From assembly GCF_000973725.1 (NCBI RefSeq), contig NZ_CP009621.1:5263001-5327000 (forward strand): a stretch of 64,000 nucleotides of DNA, given 5' to 3'. Source of the stretch: Pontibacter korlensis. Its GTDB lineage: Bacteria; Bacteroidota; Bacteroidia; Cytophagales; Hymenobacteraceae. The position numbers were made by a program, and so were the translations under genes. Below the pieces are notes generated by a model, which saw only the letters and a list, made by a program, of their open reading frames with translations, did not search any database and was not told where the DNA came from. Positions 16,837 through 25,654 of the stretch are shown one piece after another (position 1 is the stretch's first letter; each line of letters begins with the position of its first letter).

Positions 16837-18246
16837 ATGGCCATAGAAGTAAAAGTTCCGAAAATATCAGAAGGCGTAGACACCGCCCACGTGGCAGAGG
16901 TGCTAGTATCGGAAGGTGACACCATTCAGGAAGAGCAATTCATCATAGCCGTCGAAACCGACAAAGCCTCGGTAGAGGTGCCCTCGTCCGCCGGCGGAAA
17001 AGTGAAAGAGATAAAAGTGAAGGAAGGCGATGAGGTGAAAGTTGGCGACGTGATTCTGGTGCTGGAGGAAGAGGAAAGCACTGCGGAAGAAAAGGCTGAA
17101 GAAGAAAGCGCCGAAGCCAAGGAAGGCAAAGCGCCGAAAGAGAAAAAGCCATCCAAAGAAGACAAAAAAGAAAAACCTGCCGAAGTTGAGGCAGAGACTA
17201 AGGCAGTGAAAGATAAAGAAGAAGAGACAGCTGAGAGTGAGAAAAAGGCAGCTGAACCCAAGGAGAAAAAAGCGAAACCAGAGAAAGAACAATCTGAGAA
17301 AAAAGCCGAGACTGAAGAAGAAGAAAAGAATTTGTCTGACGTGCCCGCCTCGCCTGGCGTGCGCCGCTTGGCCAGGGAAATGGACGTGGACATTATAACC
17401 GTAAAAGGCAGCGGCCCCGGCGGCAGAATTACAGAAGAGGATGTAAAAGGCGCTAGGGAGAAGGAAGAGGAAAAATTAACCGAAGCGGAGAAACCCGCGC
17501 AGAAAGCACCGAAACAGCTGCCCCTGTCCGATTTCAGCCAATGGGGCGTGGTGGAAAGGCTGCCGCTCTCCCGCATCCGCAAGGCCACAGCCAGAAACAC
17601 GGCAGCCTCTTGGCAAACCATCCCGCACGTCACCCAATTCGACGAGGCCGACATTTCGGGCATTGAGGAATACCGCCAGAAGAACAGCAAGAAAGCGGAG
17701 AAGGCAGGCGGCAAGCTCACCGTCACGGCCATACTTGTCAAAGTAGCCGCAGCGGCCCTGCAACAGTTCCCGAACTTCAACGCCAGCATCGACCTGGAGC
17801 ACGAAGAGGTTATCCTAAAAAAGTACTTCCACATTGGCTTTGCCGTCGATACCGAAGCGGGTCTCCTGGTGCCTGTCATCCGCGATGTCAACCGCAAAAC
17901 CATTATCGAAATAGCCACCGAGATTTCAGAGTTGGCAGAAAAGGCACGAAACCAGGAACTGACACCAGACGAGATGCAGGGCGGCAGCTTTGTGATCTCT
18001 AACCTCGGCGGCATCGGCGGCACCAACTTCACCCCTATCGTTTACCACCCGCAGATAGCCATACTCGGCGTAGCCCGCACCAGCATCAAGCCTGTATACA
18101 GAGACGAGAAGTTTGAGCCACGGCAAATCCTCCCGCTCAGCCTCTCATACGACCACCGCCTGATAGACGGCGCCGACGGAGCCCGTTTCCTCCGCTGGAT
18201 CTGCCAGGCCCTCGAAGACCCCTATAAAGCCTTGCTGGGTGGTTGA
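16837..18246 (+). CDS. aceF: Dihydrolipoamide acetyltransferase (pyruvate dehydrogenase E2)
   Basis: The E2 core moves the acetyl group from lipoate to CoA. One lipoyl domain (residues 1-78) carries ETDKASVEV with Lys43 as the lipoylated residue. Residues about 79-165 form a very Lys/Glu-rich linker. The E1/E3-binding domain begins VPASPGVRRLAREMDVD (near 169) and includes GSGPGGRITEEDV. The catalytic domain ends with LSYDHRLIDGADG, His440 being the catalytic histidine. It has 469 residues with one lipoyl domain, where enterobacterial AceF has three. The charged linker replaces the usual Ala/Pro linker and may be adapted to high ionic strength (inference). It is 25 bases after aceE. Confidence 0.93.
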   Translation: MAIEVKVPKISEGVDTAHVAEVLVSEGDTIQEEQFIIAVETDKASVEVPSSAGGKVKEIKVKEGDEVKVGDVILVLEEEESTAEEKAEEESAEAKEGKAPKEKKPSKEDKKEKPAEVEAETKAVKDKEEETAESEKKAAEPKEKKAKPEKEQSEKKAETEEEEKNLSDVPASPGVRRLAREMDVDIITVKGSGPGGRITEEDVKGAREKEEEKLTEAEKPAQKAPKQLPLSDFSQWGVVERLPLSRIRKATARNTAASWQTIPHVTQFDEADISGIEEYRQKNSKKAEKAGGKLTVTAILVKVAAAALQQFPNFNASIDLEHEEVILKKYFHIGFAVDTEAGLLVPVIRDVNRKTIIEIATEISELAEKARNQELTPDEMQGGSFVISNLGGIGGTNFTPIVYHPQIAILGVARTSIKPVYRDEKFEPRQILPLSLSYDHRLIDGADGARFLRWICQALEDPYKALLGG

Positions 18247-18397
18247 TTGCTGGTTGTTGGTATAAAAATCTGAACTGGCGGGAGTTTTCAAACTCGTGCC
18301 TGTGGCTTCAGAACAGCCTACAAAAGGATAAAACGGCAACTATGAAATGAGAAACGATGATTGATATGGAACTTAACTGATTTTAAGCAAAAAATAT

Positions 18398-18445
18398 AAA
18401 TCCTTCGGAAAGGTTACCTCCGAAGTGAGACTTTTCGAAGGATTT
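18398..18445. repeat. Palindromic repeat between E2 and E3 genes
   Basis: The arms AAATCCTTCG (18398-18407) and CGAAGGATTT (18436-18445) surround a 28-base loop with CTCCGAAG. It could act as an mRNA hairpin or partial terminator between aceF and the E3 gene. Confidence 0.6.
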
Positions 18446-18494
18446 TAATTCACCCACACCCGGCGCAAACAACAAGTAACGAAAAACGAAACAA

Positions 18495-19910
18495 ATGGCA
18501 TCAAAAGAGAAAAGACAAGTAGTAGTTATCGGGGCGGGACCTGGTGGCTATGCGGCCGCTTTCCGAGCGGCGGACCTAGGCCTGAAAGTGACCCTGATTG
18601 ACCCTGAAGTGAACCCTGGTGGCGTTTGCCTCTATCGTGGCTGTATTCCGTCCAAGGCCTTGCTGCATGTGGCCAAGGTGAAACAGGAGGCTGTAAAGGC
18701 CGCCGCTTTGGGAGTGCAATTTGAGGACCCTAAGATAGAGCCGCAGAAAATTTTTGAATGGAAAAACGAGGTGGTGAAGAAAATGACGCAGGGCCTGGGC
18801 GAACTGGCCGATGTGCGGAAGATTGAGTATATACAAGGCAAGGCTGTTTTTACCTCCGAAAAAGAACTGGAAGTGCTGGAGAATGAGGGTAAAAAATATA
18901 CTTTGGAGTTCGAGAGCGCCATCATCGCCACAGGTTCTTTGGTGGCGGAACTGCCGGGCGTGAAGGTGGATCATAATTTGGTTATCGACTCATCGGATGC
19001 GCTGGATATAACCGAAATCCCGGAGAACATGCTAGTGATTGGCGGCGGCTATATCGGACTGGAGATGGGCAGCGTGTACGCCGCTCTGGGTAGCAGCGTA
19101 TCCATTGTCGAGATGACCCCAGGTTTTCTGCCTGGTGCCGACCGCGACCTGGTGGAGGTGTTTCAGGAGGAAAACGAGGATTTGTTCGAAAATTTATACT
19201 TTGAAACCATCGTGGAGAAGGTGACTGAAGAAAACGGGAAGGCCAAAGTGGGCCTGAAGAACAGCGAAGGAGTGCAGGAAAAGGAGTATGACAAAGTGTT
19301 GTTGGCCGTGGGCCGGAAACCGAACTCCGCGCACCTGAACCTGGACAAGGCAGGCGTGGAAACCAACGAAAAAGGCTTTGTTAAAGTGGACGAAAAGCGC
19401 CAAACCAGCACCGCAAACATCTACGCCATCGGCGACCTGACGAGCCAACCCATGCTGGCGCACAAGGCGCACCACGAAGGCCGCATCGCCGCCGAGGTAA
19501 TTGCAGGCGAAAAAGGTGCTGCCTACGATCCGAAAGTGATTCCCGCCATCGTGTTTACCAACCCTGAGATTGCCTGGTGCGGCCTCACCGAAACACAGGC
19601 TAAGGAAAAAGGCCGCGAGGTAAAAGTCGCCACTTTCCCCTGGACCTCATCCGGCAAGGCCGCCTCCATGGGCACCCGCAAAGGGCTCACCAAACTCATC
19701 TTCGACCCTGACACACAACGCATCTTAGGCGGCGGCGTGGCGGGCAAAAGCGCTGGCTCGCTTATCCCTGAAATCGCACTCGCCATTGAAATGGCCGCCA
19801 CGGCGCACGATGTTTCTCTGACCATACACCCGCACCCTACCCTCTCCGAAACCACCATGGAAGCCGCCGAATCCTTTCTCGGCAGCCCCACCCATCTGTT
19901 CGGGAAGTAA
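18495..19910 (+). CDS. lpdA: Dihydrolipoyl dehydrogenase (E3)
   Basis: This FAD enzyme reoxidises dihydrolipoamide with NAD+. The sequence shows the FAD motif VVVIGAGPGGYAAAFRAADL, the redox disulfide PGGVCLYRGCIPSKALLH (Cys45 and Cys50), and the NAD motif LVIGGGYIGLEMGSVYAALG. It also has a second FAD block NIYAIGDLTSQPMLAHKA, and the interface histidine pair HPHPTLSETTMEAAE near the end. Length (471) and all catalytic residues are normal. It completes the pyruvate dehydrogenase set with the two genes upstream and may also serve other 2-oxo-acid complexes. No lipoate attachment or scavenging gene is in the window. Confidence 0.95.
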   Translation: MASKEKRQVVVIGAGPGGYAAAFRAADLGLKVTLIDPEVNPGGVCLYRGCIPSKALLHVAKVKQEAVKAAALGVQFEDPKIEPQKIFEWKNEVVKKMTQGLGELADVRKIEYIQGKAVFTSEKELEVLENEGKKYTLEFESAIIATGSLVAELPGVKVDHNLVIDSSDALDITEIPENMLVIGGGYIGLEMGSVYAALGSSVSIVEMTPGFLPGADRDLVEVFQEENEDLFENLYFETIVEKVTEENGKAKVGLKNSEGVQEKEYDKVLLAVGRKPNSAHLNLDKAGVETNEKGFVKVDEKRQTSTANIYAIGDLTSQPMLAHKAHHEGRIAAEVIAGEKGAAYDPKVIPAIVFTNPEIAWCGLTETQAKEKGREVKVATFPWTSSGKAASMGTRKGLTKLIFDPDTQRILGGGVAGKSAGSLIPEIALAIEMAATAHDVSLTIHPHPTLSETTMEAAESFLGSPTHLFGK

Positions 19911-20117
19911 AATATGATACACGCTGGTGCCATGGATTTTTATGAAAACACTCATGTGAATTCGGATTTAGAGGAATTAAAAAATCTGAACACAGAAAAA
20001 TGAGCTTTGAAGGGGGACTTTAGTGAAGCTTGCGTAACGTCAGTTATAATTAGAGAAAGCTGCAAGCCCGCATCAGCGGCCGCAATTTTCAACTCAACCG
20101 TAAAATAAAAATCATCC

Positions 20118-22238
20118 ATGATACAACCGCTTAAAGCCTTATTCGCTCCAGAAACTGTCGCAGTTATCGGGGCTTCGCGCAACGAAGAAAGCGTGGGGTA
20201 TGCCATCCTAAAGAATCTACTCCAAAGCAAGTATAAAGGTCAGCTGTACCCTGTCAACCCGAAAACGGACGAGATCCTGGAGCTAAAAAGTTATGCTTCT
20301 GTAAAAGATATTCCGGAGAAGGTAGAACTGGCTTTCATCGCCATACCGCGCGACGGTGTAGTGCAGGTGGTGGTGGAGTGCGTGGACAAAGGAGTAAAAG
20401 CCGTAGTGGTGATTTCTGCGGGATTTAAGGAAGTGGATGAAGCGGGTGAGGAACTGGAAGAGAAGCTGGCAGCCATTGCCAGAGAACATGACATGGCTTT
20501 GTTGGGACCCAACTGCCTGGGCGTGATCAACACCGATGAAAAAGTGCAGTTGAACGGCACCTTTGTCAGTCAGACGCCCAAAAAGGGCAACATCTCCTTT
20601 ATCAGTCAGAGTGGTGCCGTTGGAGTATATGCGCTGGAGTATGCCGATAAGTACCAGATTGATTTCGCCAAGTTCGCCTCGTTAGGCAACAAGGCCGTGA
20701 CCGATGAGAATGATATACTTGAAGCTTACGCAGAGGACGAACAGACGAAGGTGATCCTGGCGTACCTGGAGGAGTTCAGCGATCCGCAGCGTTTCCTGGC
20801 TTTGGCAACCCGGTTAAAAGCGCAAACAGAGCCAAAGCCTTTGGTAGTGCTGAAAGCAGGCAGAAGCCAGAGCGGCCAGCGCGCAGCCCAGTCGCACACG
20901 GGGGCACTAACGGAAAGCGACGAGGTGACAGACCATTTGTTCGACCAGTACAGCATCATTCGGGTCGATAACCTGGAGCGCCTGTTTTATGCTGCCCGTC
21001 TGTTTGCCACGCAGCAACTCCCACAGGGCAACCGTTTGTGCATCGTCACCAACGCGGGCGGACCCGGCATCATTACGGCAGACGCAGCCGAAAAAGCCGG
21101 CCTGAAAGTACCCGCGCTTTCGGAGGAGCTGCAGGAAAAACTGTCTCAAAATTTACCCAGAACTGCCAGCACCGCCAACCCTGTCGATTTGGTAGGCGAC
21201 GCCTCGTCCGAGCGATATAGGAAAGCATTAGAGGCATTAGTTGATTCAGACGAACTTAACATCATCCTCTGCCTGTGCACACCGCAGCTAATGACTGATA
21301 TGGAAGAGATTGCCCAAACTATCGGCCAACACGCCGGTAAGGCGCGGGAAAATAGCAAAATGTTGGTAGCCGTTTTCGCTGACTTCGAGCCCAGATCGAC
21401 TATAAGTAGCATCCTGGCAAAGCACAGGGTGCTCTACTACCGCTTCGGTCACAACGCCGTGGAAGCCTGCGCCGACGCGCTGAAGTATAGCCGCATTACA
21501 TCGCTGCCACAGGAGAATCCGGAAACCTACAAGGTAGCGAAAAAACGGCCGGAGGAAATCCTAAGCAAAGCCCTGCAACGCGACAACAAATTTTTAACAG
21601 AGCCCGAGGGGTATGAAATTTTGGAAGCCTATGGTTTGCAGGTTTCCCCCTACAAGGTGGTCAGTAGCAAGGAGGATACAAAAGCCGCAGCCAAAGATTT
21701 AATTTTTCCGCTGGTGGCCAAGGTAGTGTCGGAGCAGGTGGTGCACAAAACAGACGCAGACGGCGTGGTGACTGATATCCTCAACGAAGAAGAATTGTTA
21801 AAAGCTTTTGACAAGCTGCACGAAAACGTGAAAAACAAAAAGCCGGAGGCAAGTATAAAAGGCATCTTGGTGCAGCAAATGGTGCAACAGGGAACCGAGC
21901 TGATTGTGGGTGTTAACTATAGCGAAAAGTATGGACACTTGCTCATGTTTGGCGTGGGCGGCATCTTGGTAGAGATGCTGCACGATGTCACCTTCCGGCG
22001 AGTACCTATTACCAGAAACGACGCGATGGCGATGATCGAAGGCATCCGCTCCCAAAAAGTACTGCAGGGCCTCCGCGGCAAACCCGCCCCCGACAAAGCG
22101 GCCCTAGCCAACTGCCTTCTCCGCCTCAACCAGCTGGTGCAGGACTTCCCCCAAATAAAAGAAGTCGACTTGAACCCCGTGTTTGGTTTGGAAAACAGTG
22201 CCCTCCTCGCTGACGCCCGCATTATTGTGAGGGAGTAA
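20118..22238 (+). CDS. ADP-forming acetate/acyl-CoA synthetase (fused alpha-beta)
   Basis: This enzyme interconverts acyl-CoA + ADP + phosphate and acid + ATP + CoA. The N-terminal CoA-binding domain opens VAVIGASRNEESVGYAILKN. Succinyl-CoA-ligase-like domains follow with LLGPNCLGVIN, SQSGAVGVYALEYADKY and the phosphohistidine segment GQRAAQSHTGALTES. The C-terminal third (from about residue 475) is an ATP-grasp domain with YEILEAYGLQVSPYKVV, HKTDADGVV and LLMFGVGGILVEML. At 706 residues this is the fused form. Placed directly after pyruvate dehydrogenase, it would let the cell make ATP by excreting acetate, or activate acids; direction cannot be told from sequence. It has no GNAT domain, unlike protein acetyltransferase relatives. 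Confidence 0.9.
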   Translation: MIQPLKALFAPETVAVIGASRNEESVGYAILKNLLQSKYKGQLYPVNPKTDEILELKSYASVKDIPEKVELAFIAIPRDGVVQVVVECVDKGVKAVVVISAGFKEVDEAGEELEEKLAAIAREHDMALLGPNCLGVINTDEKVQLNGTFVSQTPKKGNISFISQSGAVGVYALEYADKYQIDFAKFASLGNKAVTDENDILEAYAEDEQTKVILAYLEEFSDPQRFLALATRLKAQTEPKPLVVLKAGRSQSGQRAAQSHTGALTESDEVTDHLFDQYSIIRVDNLERLFYAARLFATQQLPQGNRLCIVTNAGGPGIITADAAEKAGLKVPALSEELQEKLSQNLPRTASTANPVDLVGDASSERYRKALEALVDSDELNIILCLCTPQLMTDMEEIAQTIGQHAGKARENSKMLVAVFADFEPRSTISSILAKHRVLYYRFGHNAVEACADALKYSRITSLPQENPETYKVAKKRPEEILSKALQRDNKFLTEPEGYEILEAYGLQVSPYKVVSSKEDTKAAAKDLIFPLVAKVVSEQVVHKTDADGVVTDILNEEELLKAFDKLHENVKNKKPEASIKGILVQQMVQQGTELIVGVNYSEKYGHLLMFGVGGILVEMLHDVTFRRVPITRNDAMAMIEGIRSQKVLQGLRGKPAPDKAALANCLLRLNQLVQDFPQIKEVDLNPVFGLENSALLADARIIVRE

Positions 22239-22271
22239 GACCTCGCAGCGTGCGCAGCTCCTGCGAGGTCT
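22238..22271. terminator. Bidirectional hairpin between convergent genes
   Basis: An 11-bp perfect stem (AGACCTCGCAG with CTGCGAGGTCT, 12-base loop) overlaps the last base of the acyl-CoA synthetase stop. It lies 30 bases before the end of the convergent P-type ATPase gene. No strong T-run follows, so it may be a repeat element used as a terminator. Confidence 0.6.
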
Positions 22272-22300
22272 GTAGAGTTACGAACCTGTAAGTATGCTTC

Positions 22301-25300
22301 TCAGCTTTTGAAGAAATTCTTTTTGAACCGGATGAATTTATAGAACTCCCCAAACAAGAGTACAGAGCTGGAACAGGCGAAAATCACCAGGAAATCGAAG
22401 ATGGGAAAATCTGCAAAGCCGAACAAGTCGCGGATGAACGGAACTTTGACGGTAGCAAACTGCAGCATCACTGATACTACGAAGGCGATGTTTACCCAGA
22501 AATTTGAGAAAACACCGATTTCGAAGACGGACTTTTTCAGAGAGCGCAAATTGTAGGCGTTGAAAATTTGCGTCATCGAGATGATGAGAAAGGCGCCTGT
22601 TCGGGCGATATCTATGCCTTGCGGCAGGTAGTACCGAAATCCCACCACCGTCAGTGTTACCATCACCACGGTCATCAGCAAGAGGTAGGGCATAATATCC
22701 CACTTCAGGATGCTGGCACTCTTTTTAACGGGCGGTTCCTGCATGATCTCGCCGTGGCCAGGTTCGGTGGCCAGCGAGATGTCCATGATGCCATCTGTTA
22801 CCAGGTTCACGTACAGAATCATGACGGCGGTTAATGGAATCGGCAAGCCCAAGGTAATACAAGTAATGAGCACAGTGGTGGAGGCGAAGTTAGTAGTGAG
22901 CAAAAAGTAACTCGTGATTTTGATGTTGTTGAACACGATGCGGCCTTCACGGATGGCGCTCACGATACTACTGAAATTGTCGTCCTGCAGCACGATTTCG
23001 GCGGCGTCTTTGGCCACGTCGGTGCCGCGCTGGCCCATGGCGATGCCAACATCAGCCCGTTTCAGCGCCGGGGCATCGTTCACCCCGTCACCCGTCATGG
23101 CAATCAGCGTATCTTGGGTTTGCAGCCGCTCGGCAATCCGCAGCTTCACATCGGGGTCCATGCGTGCAAATACCGACACGTTCTCAATGTACTCATCAAA
23201 CTTTTTATCCTCTACATCCTGCAGCTCTTTGCCCGTCACGGCCACAGGGTATTTGGCCCCTTGTTCCGCCTCCACAGCCTCCACAATGCCGACCTCCTTT
23301 GCAATGGCGGCCGCTGTTTTCTTGTGGTCGCCGGTTACCATCATCACCCGTATGCCGGCGGTTTTACATTCCTCCACCGACTCCCGAACGCCCTGGCGCG
23401 GCGGATCGATAATGCCCGTGGTGCCTACCCACGTTAAGTCCCTCACATCTCCGGCTTGCACTTGCTGCTTGCCGTCGGCCTTTTTGTAGGCCTGCGACAG
23501 CACCCGCATGGCCTGACCCGTCCAGTCGTCAATCTTTTTTCTGATATCCTCTCTTTTCTCCTCTGTCAGCTGTTCGGGACCGTTGGGGGTGAGCCATTGG
23601 CTACTCAACTCCAGGATGCGCTCGGGTGCCCCGATGGCGAAAATCTCAGCACCGTCTTCTGTATCCACAAGCGAGGCACGAAATTTTTGCTTGGAGTTGA
23701 AGGGCAACTCGTCGAGCACGCGGTAGCGATTGTAGGGCTCTTGCTTTTTAACCTTGCCCTTGCGCCCGATCACATACATGGCTGCCTCGGTAGGATCGCC
23801 GACAATGTTAGGGCTCCGGTTTCCCTCTTCGTCCTCATCATCTTCCTCATGTTCTTCCTCTTCCTCTTCCTCTTCCTCCTCTTCCTCATAGTCCTCGTCA
23901 TCATCTTCTAGATTGTTGCGGCGCTTTCTCTGTTGCGCTTTGATGTGCACCTTATCTTTCTCAACCTCCACATCCACGTCCACATTGGACTGGTCCTTAT
24001 CTCCCGGCATCTCCTCGTCTCCGGCGCTTACCGAATTTTGTCCGGCTGTGTCCGCTTTGTTCAAGCTGATGCTGATCTTCACTTTGTCTGGCTGCACATC
24101 TACATCCACATCCATGCCTTCCTTTTTTCCGGCCTCCACCGCTACGGTTTTGCTTTCCTGTGGCTTCTCTTCCAAACTGGTTCTTTCTGGTGCTTCCTCT
24201 ATCACTGGAGGTTGTAGTTCTTTTGCCGATTTTTTTTCCGTTCCTGCCGACGTTTTCTCTTCCTGCCGCTGGTCTACTCCGCTTGGTGCTTTTTCTTCCG
24301 AACGTTGCTTTTCCGCCGGCTTCCTTTCCTGCGTCAGAACGGCTTTTGCATCCGATTCGCCTTCATTTTCCTCTTCTTCCCCGTCCTCCAGATGCGCCCC
24401 GTTACAGAAAGCGGCTATCGCTAAAAGTTTGCGTTCCACAGGATTATCTTTTAAATCTATCGGCTTGCCGTCTGCCTTGAACTCGCCCTGTAACTGATAG
24501 CCCGCCCCTGTTACTGATAGTTCCTGCCCGCTGCCCGTGAACATTTTCTTTACCGTAAGGATACTTTGGGTGATGGTGCCTGTTTTGTCGGAAAGTATGA
24601 CAGACACGGAGCCCATCATTTCAGTGGCGGTGAACTCCCGGATGATGACGTTTTGCTTGGCCATGCGGTTGGCTCCGATAGCCAGCACGATGGAGATAAC
24701 CGCGGGCAGGCCCTCGGGTATGGAAGAGACGAGCGTGGCGATAGTAACGAGGAGGATGTCCTGGAATTCATAATTGCGAAGCCAGTAGCCTAGCGAGAAA
24801 ACAACAAGAGAAGTTACTATAGCGATGCCTGCCATGATTTTGCCCAGCTCGCTTGTCTTCTTCCTAAAATTAGATTCCTGCATCTGCATCTCGCTCATGG
24901 ACGTGGCGATTTTACCGATTTCGGTGTGTTCGCCGATGGCGGTCACCACGGCCTTGCCCTTGCCCTGGGCCACATTCGTTCCTTTCCAGACCATGTTTTT
25001 ACGGTCTCCGAGGGCGGCATTCTCCTCCTCCTGTAATTCCGTCTCCTTCTCAATCGGCATCGATTCTCCTGTGAGCGCTGCCTCCGAGGTGCGCAGGTCC
25101 TTTGCTTGCAACAAGCGGGCGTCGGCGGGTATACTTTGCCCTTCGTTCAAAATAATGATGTCGCCCAGCACCACGTCTTCGGCCATAAGTTCATGCTCCT
25201 TGCCGTCGCGCAGAGCGGTGGCTTTTTTCTCTATCAACCCTTTGATGGATTCAATCGCTTTCTCAGCCTTATACTCCTGCACAAAGCCCATGATAGCGTT

Positions 25301-25582
25301 GAAAAGGATTACTGCGAGGATGATGTACACGTCAGCCATCTGGTCGGCCCAGAACGCGACACCGGCAGCGAAGAGGAGTATCAGAACAAGAAAGTCCTTG
25401 AACTGCTTGAGGAAAAGCATGATCGGGTTGATGCCGCCTTTTTCCGGCAGCACATTTTTCCCAAACTCCTCCTGGCGCTTTTTGGCCTCTTCCGAAGAAA
25501 GCCCTTCCTCGCTCGCCGATAGCTTCTCCAAGGTATCTTCGGTGCTGATGGTATGATAAGGATATTTCTGGTCGATATTCAT
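22301..25582 (-). CDS. P-type cation ATPase (Ca2+/type II-like) with long acidic insertion
   Basis: This is a membrane ion pump driven by an aspartyl-phosphate cycle. Actuator motif AALTGESMPIEKE, SSIPEGLPAVISIVLAIGA in the fourth membrane helix (the IPEGLPA of type IIA/IID pumps), phosphorylation site SDKTGTIT (Asp332), MVTGDHKKTAAAIA and MTGDGVNDAPALKRADVGIA are all present, with about ten membrane helices. I start at the first ATG (25580-25582); an upstream TTG adds three residues. Between residues about 397 and 590, in the nucleotide-binding domain just before GDPTEAA, an insertion of about 190 residues is rich in Glu, Asp and Lys with a Glu-run. Without it the length is normal. Ca2+ is the likeliest substrate but is not proven. 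Confidence 0.9.
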   Translation of the reverse strand: MNIDQKYPYHTISTEDTLEKLSASEEGLSSEEAKKRQEEFGKNVLPEKGGINPIMLFLKQFKDFLVLILLFAAGVAFWADQMADVYIILAVILFNAIMGFVQEYKAEKAIESIKGLIEKKATALRDGKEHELMAEDVVLGDIIILNEGQSIPADARLLQAKDLRTSEAALTGESMPIEKETELQEEENAALGDRKNMVWKGTNVAQGKGKAVVTAIGEHTEIGKIATSMSEMQMQESNFRKKTSELGKIMAGIAIVTSLVVFSLGYWLRNYEFQDILLVTIATLVSSIPEGLPAVISIVLAIGANRMAKQNVIIREFTATEMMGSVSVILSDKTGTITQSILTVKKMFTGSGQELSVTGAGYQLQGEFKADGKPIDLKDNPVERKLLAIAAFCNGAHLEDGEEEENEGESDAKAVLTQERKPAEKQRSEEKAPSGVDQRQEEKTSAGTEKKSAKELQPPVIEEAPERTSLEEKPQESKTVAVEAGKKEGMDVDVDVQPDKVKISISLNKADTAGQNSVSAGDEEMPGDKDQSNVDVDVEVEKDKVHIKAQQRKRRNNLEDDDEDYEEEEEEEEEEEEHEEDDEDEEGNRSPNIVGDPTEAAMYVIGRKGKVKKQEPYNRYRVLDELPFNSKQKFRASLVDTEDGAEIFAIGAPERILELSSQWLTPNGPEQLTEEKREDIRKKIDDWTGQAMRVLSQAYKKADGKQQVQAGDVRDLTWVGTTGIIDPPRQGVRESVEECKTAGIRVMMVTGDHKKTAAAIAKEVGIVEAVEAEQGAKYPVAVTGKELQDVEDKKFDEYIENVSVFARMDPDVKLRIAERLQTQDTLIAMTGDGVNDAPALKRADVGIAMGQRGTDVAKDAAEIVLQDDNFSSIVSAIREGRIVFNNIKITSYFLLTTNFASTTVLITCITLGLPIPLTAVMILYVNLVTDGIMDISLATEPGHGEIMQEPPVKKSASILKWDIMPYLLLMTVVMVTLTVVGFRYYLPQGIDIARTGAFLIISMTQIFNAYNLRSLKKSVFEIGVFSNFWVNIAFVVSVMLQFATVKVPFIRDLFGFADFPIFDFLVIFACSSSVLLFGEFYKFIRFKKNFFKS

Positions 25583-25654
25583 GATCCACAATAATGGTTA
25601 AAAGTCCGACCTGGCCCCTGTAGAGAAGTATAGCCAAAGCCTGTGGAAACAGGT

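Noticed and set aside
16926..18032. Long antisense open frame over the E2 gene
   Set aside because: Its Ser/Pro/Phe-rich composition is the mirror of the GC-rich, Lys/Glu-rich E2 codons; the sense strand encodes a clear lipoyl acetyltransferase.
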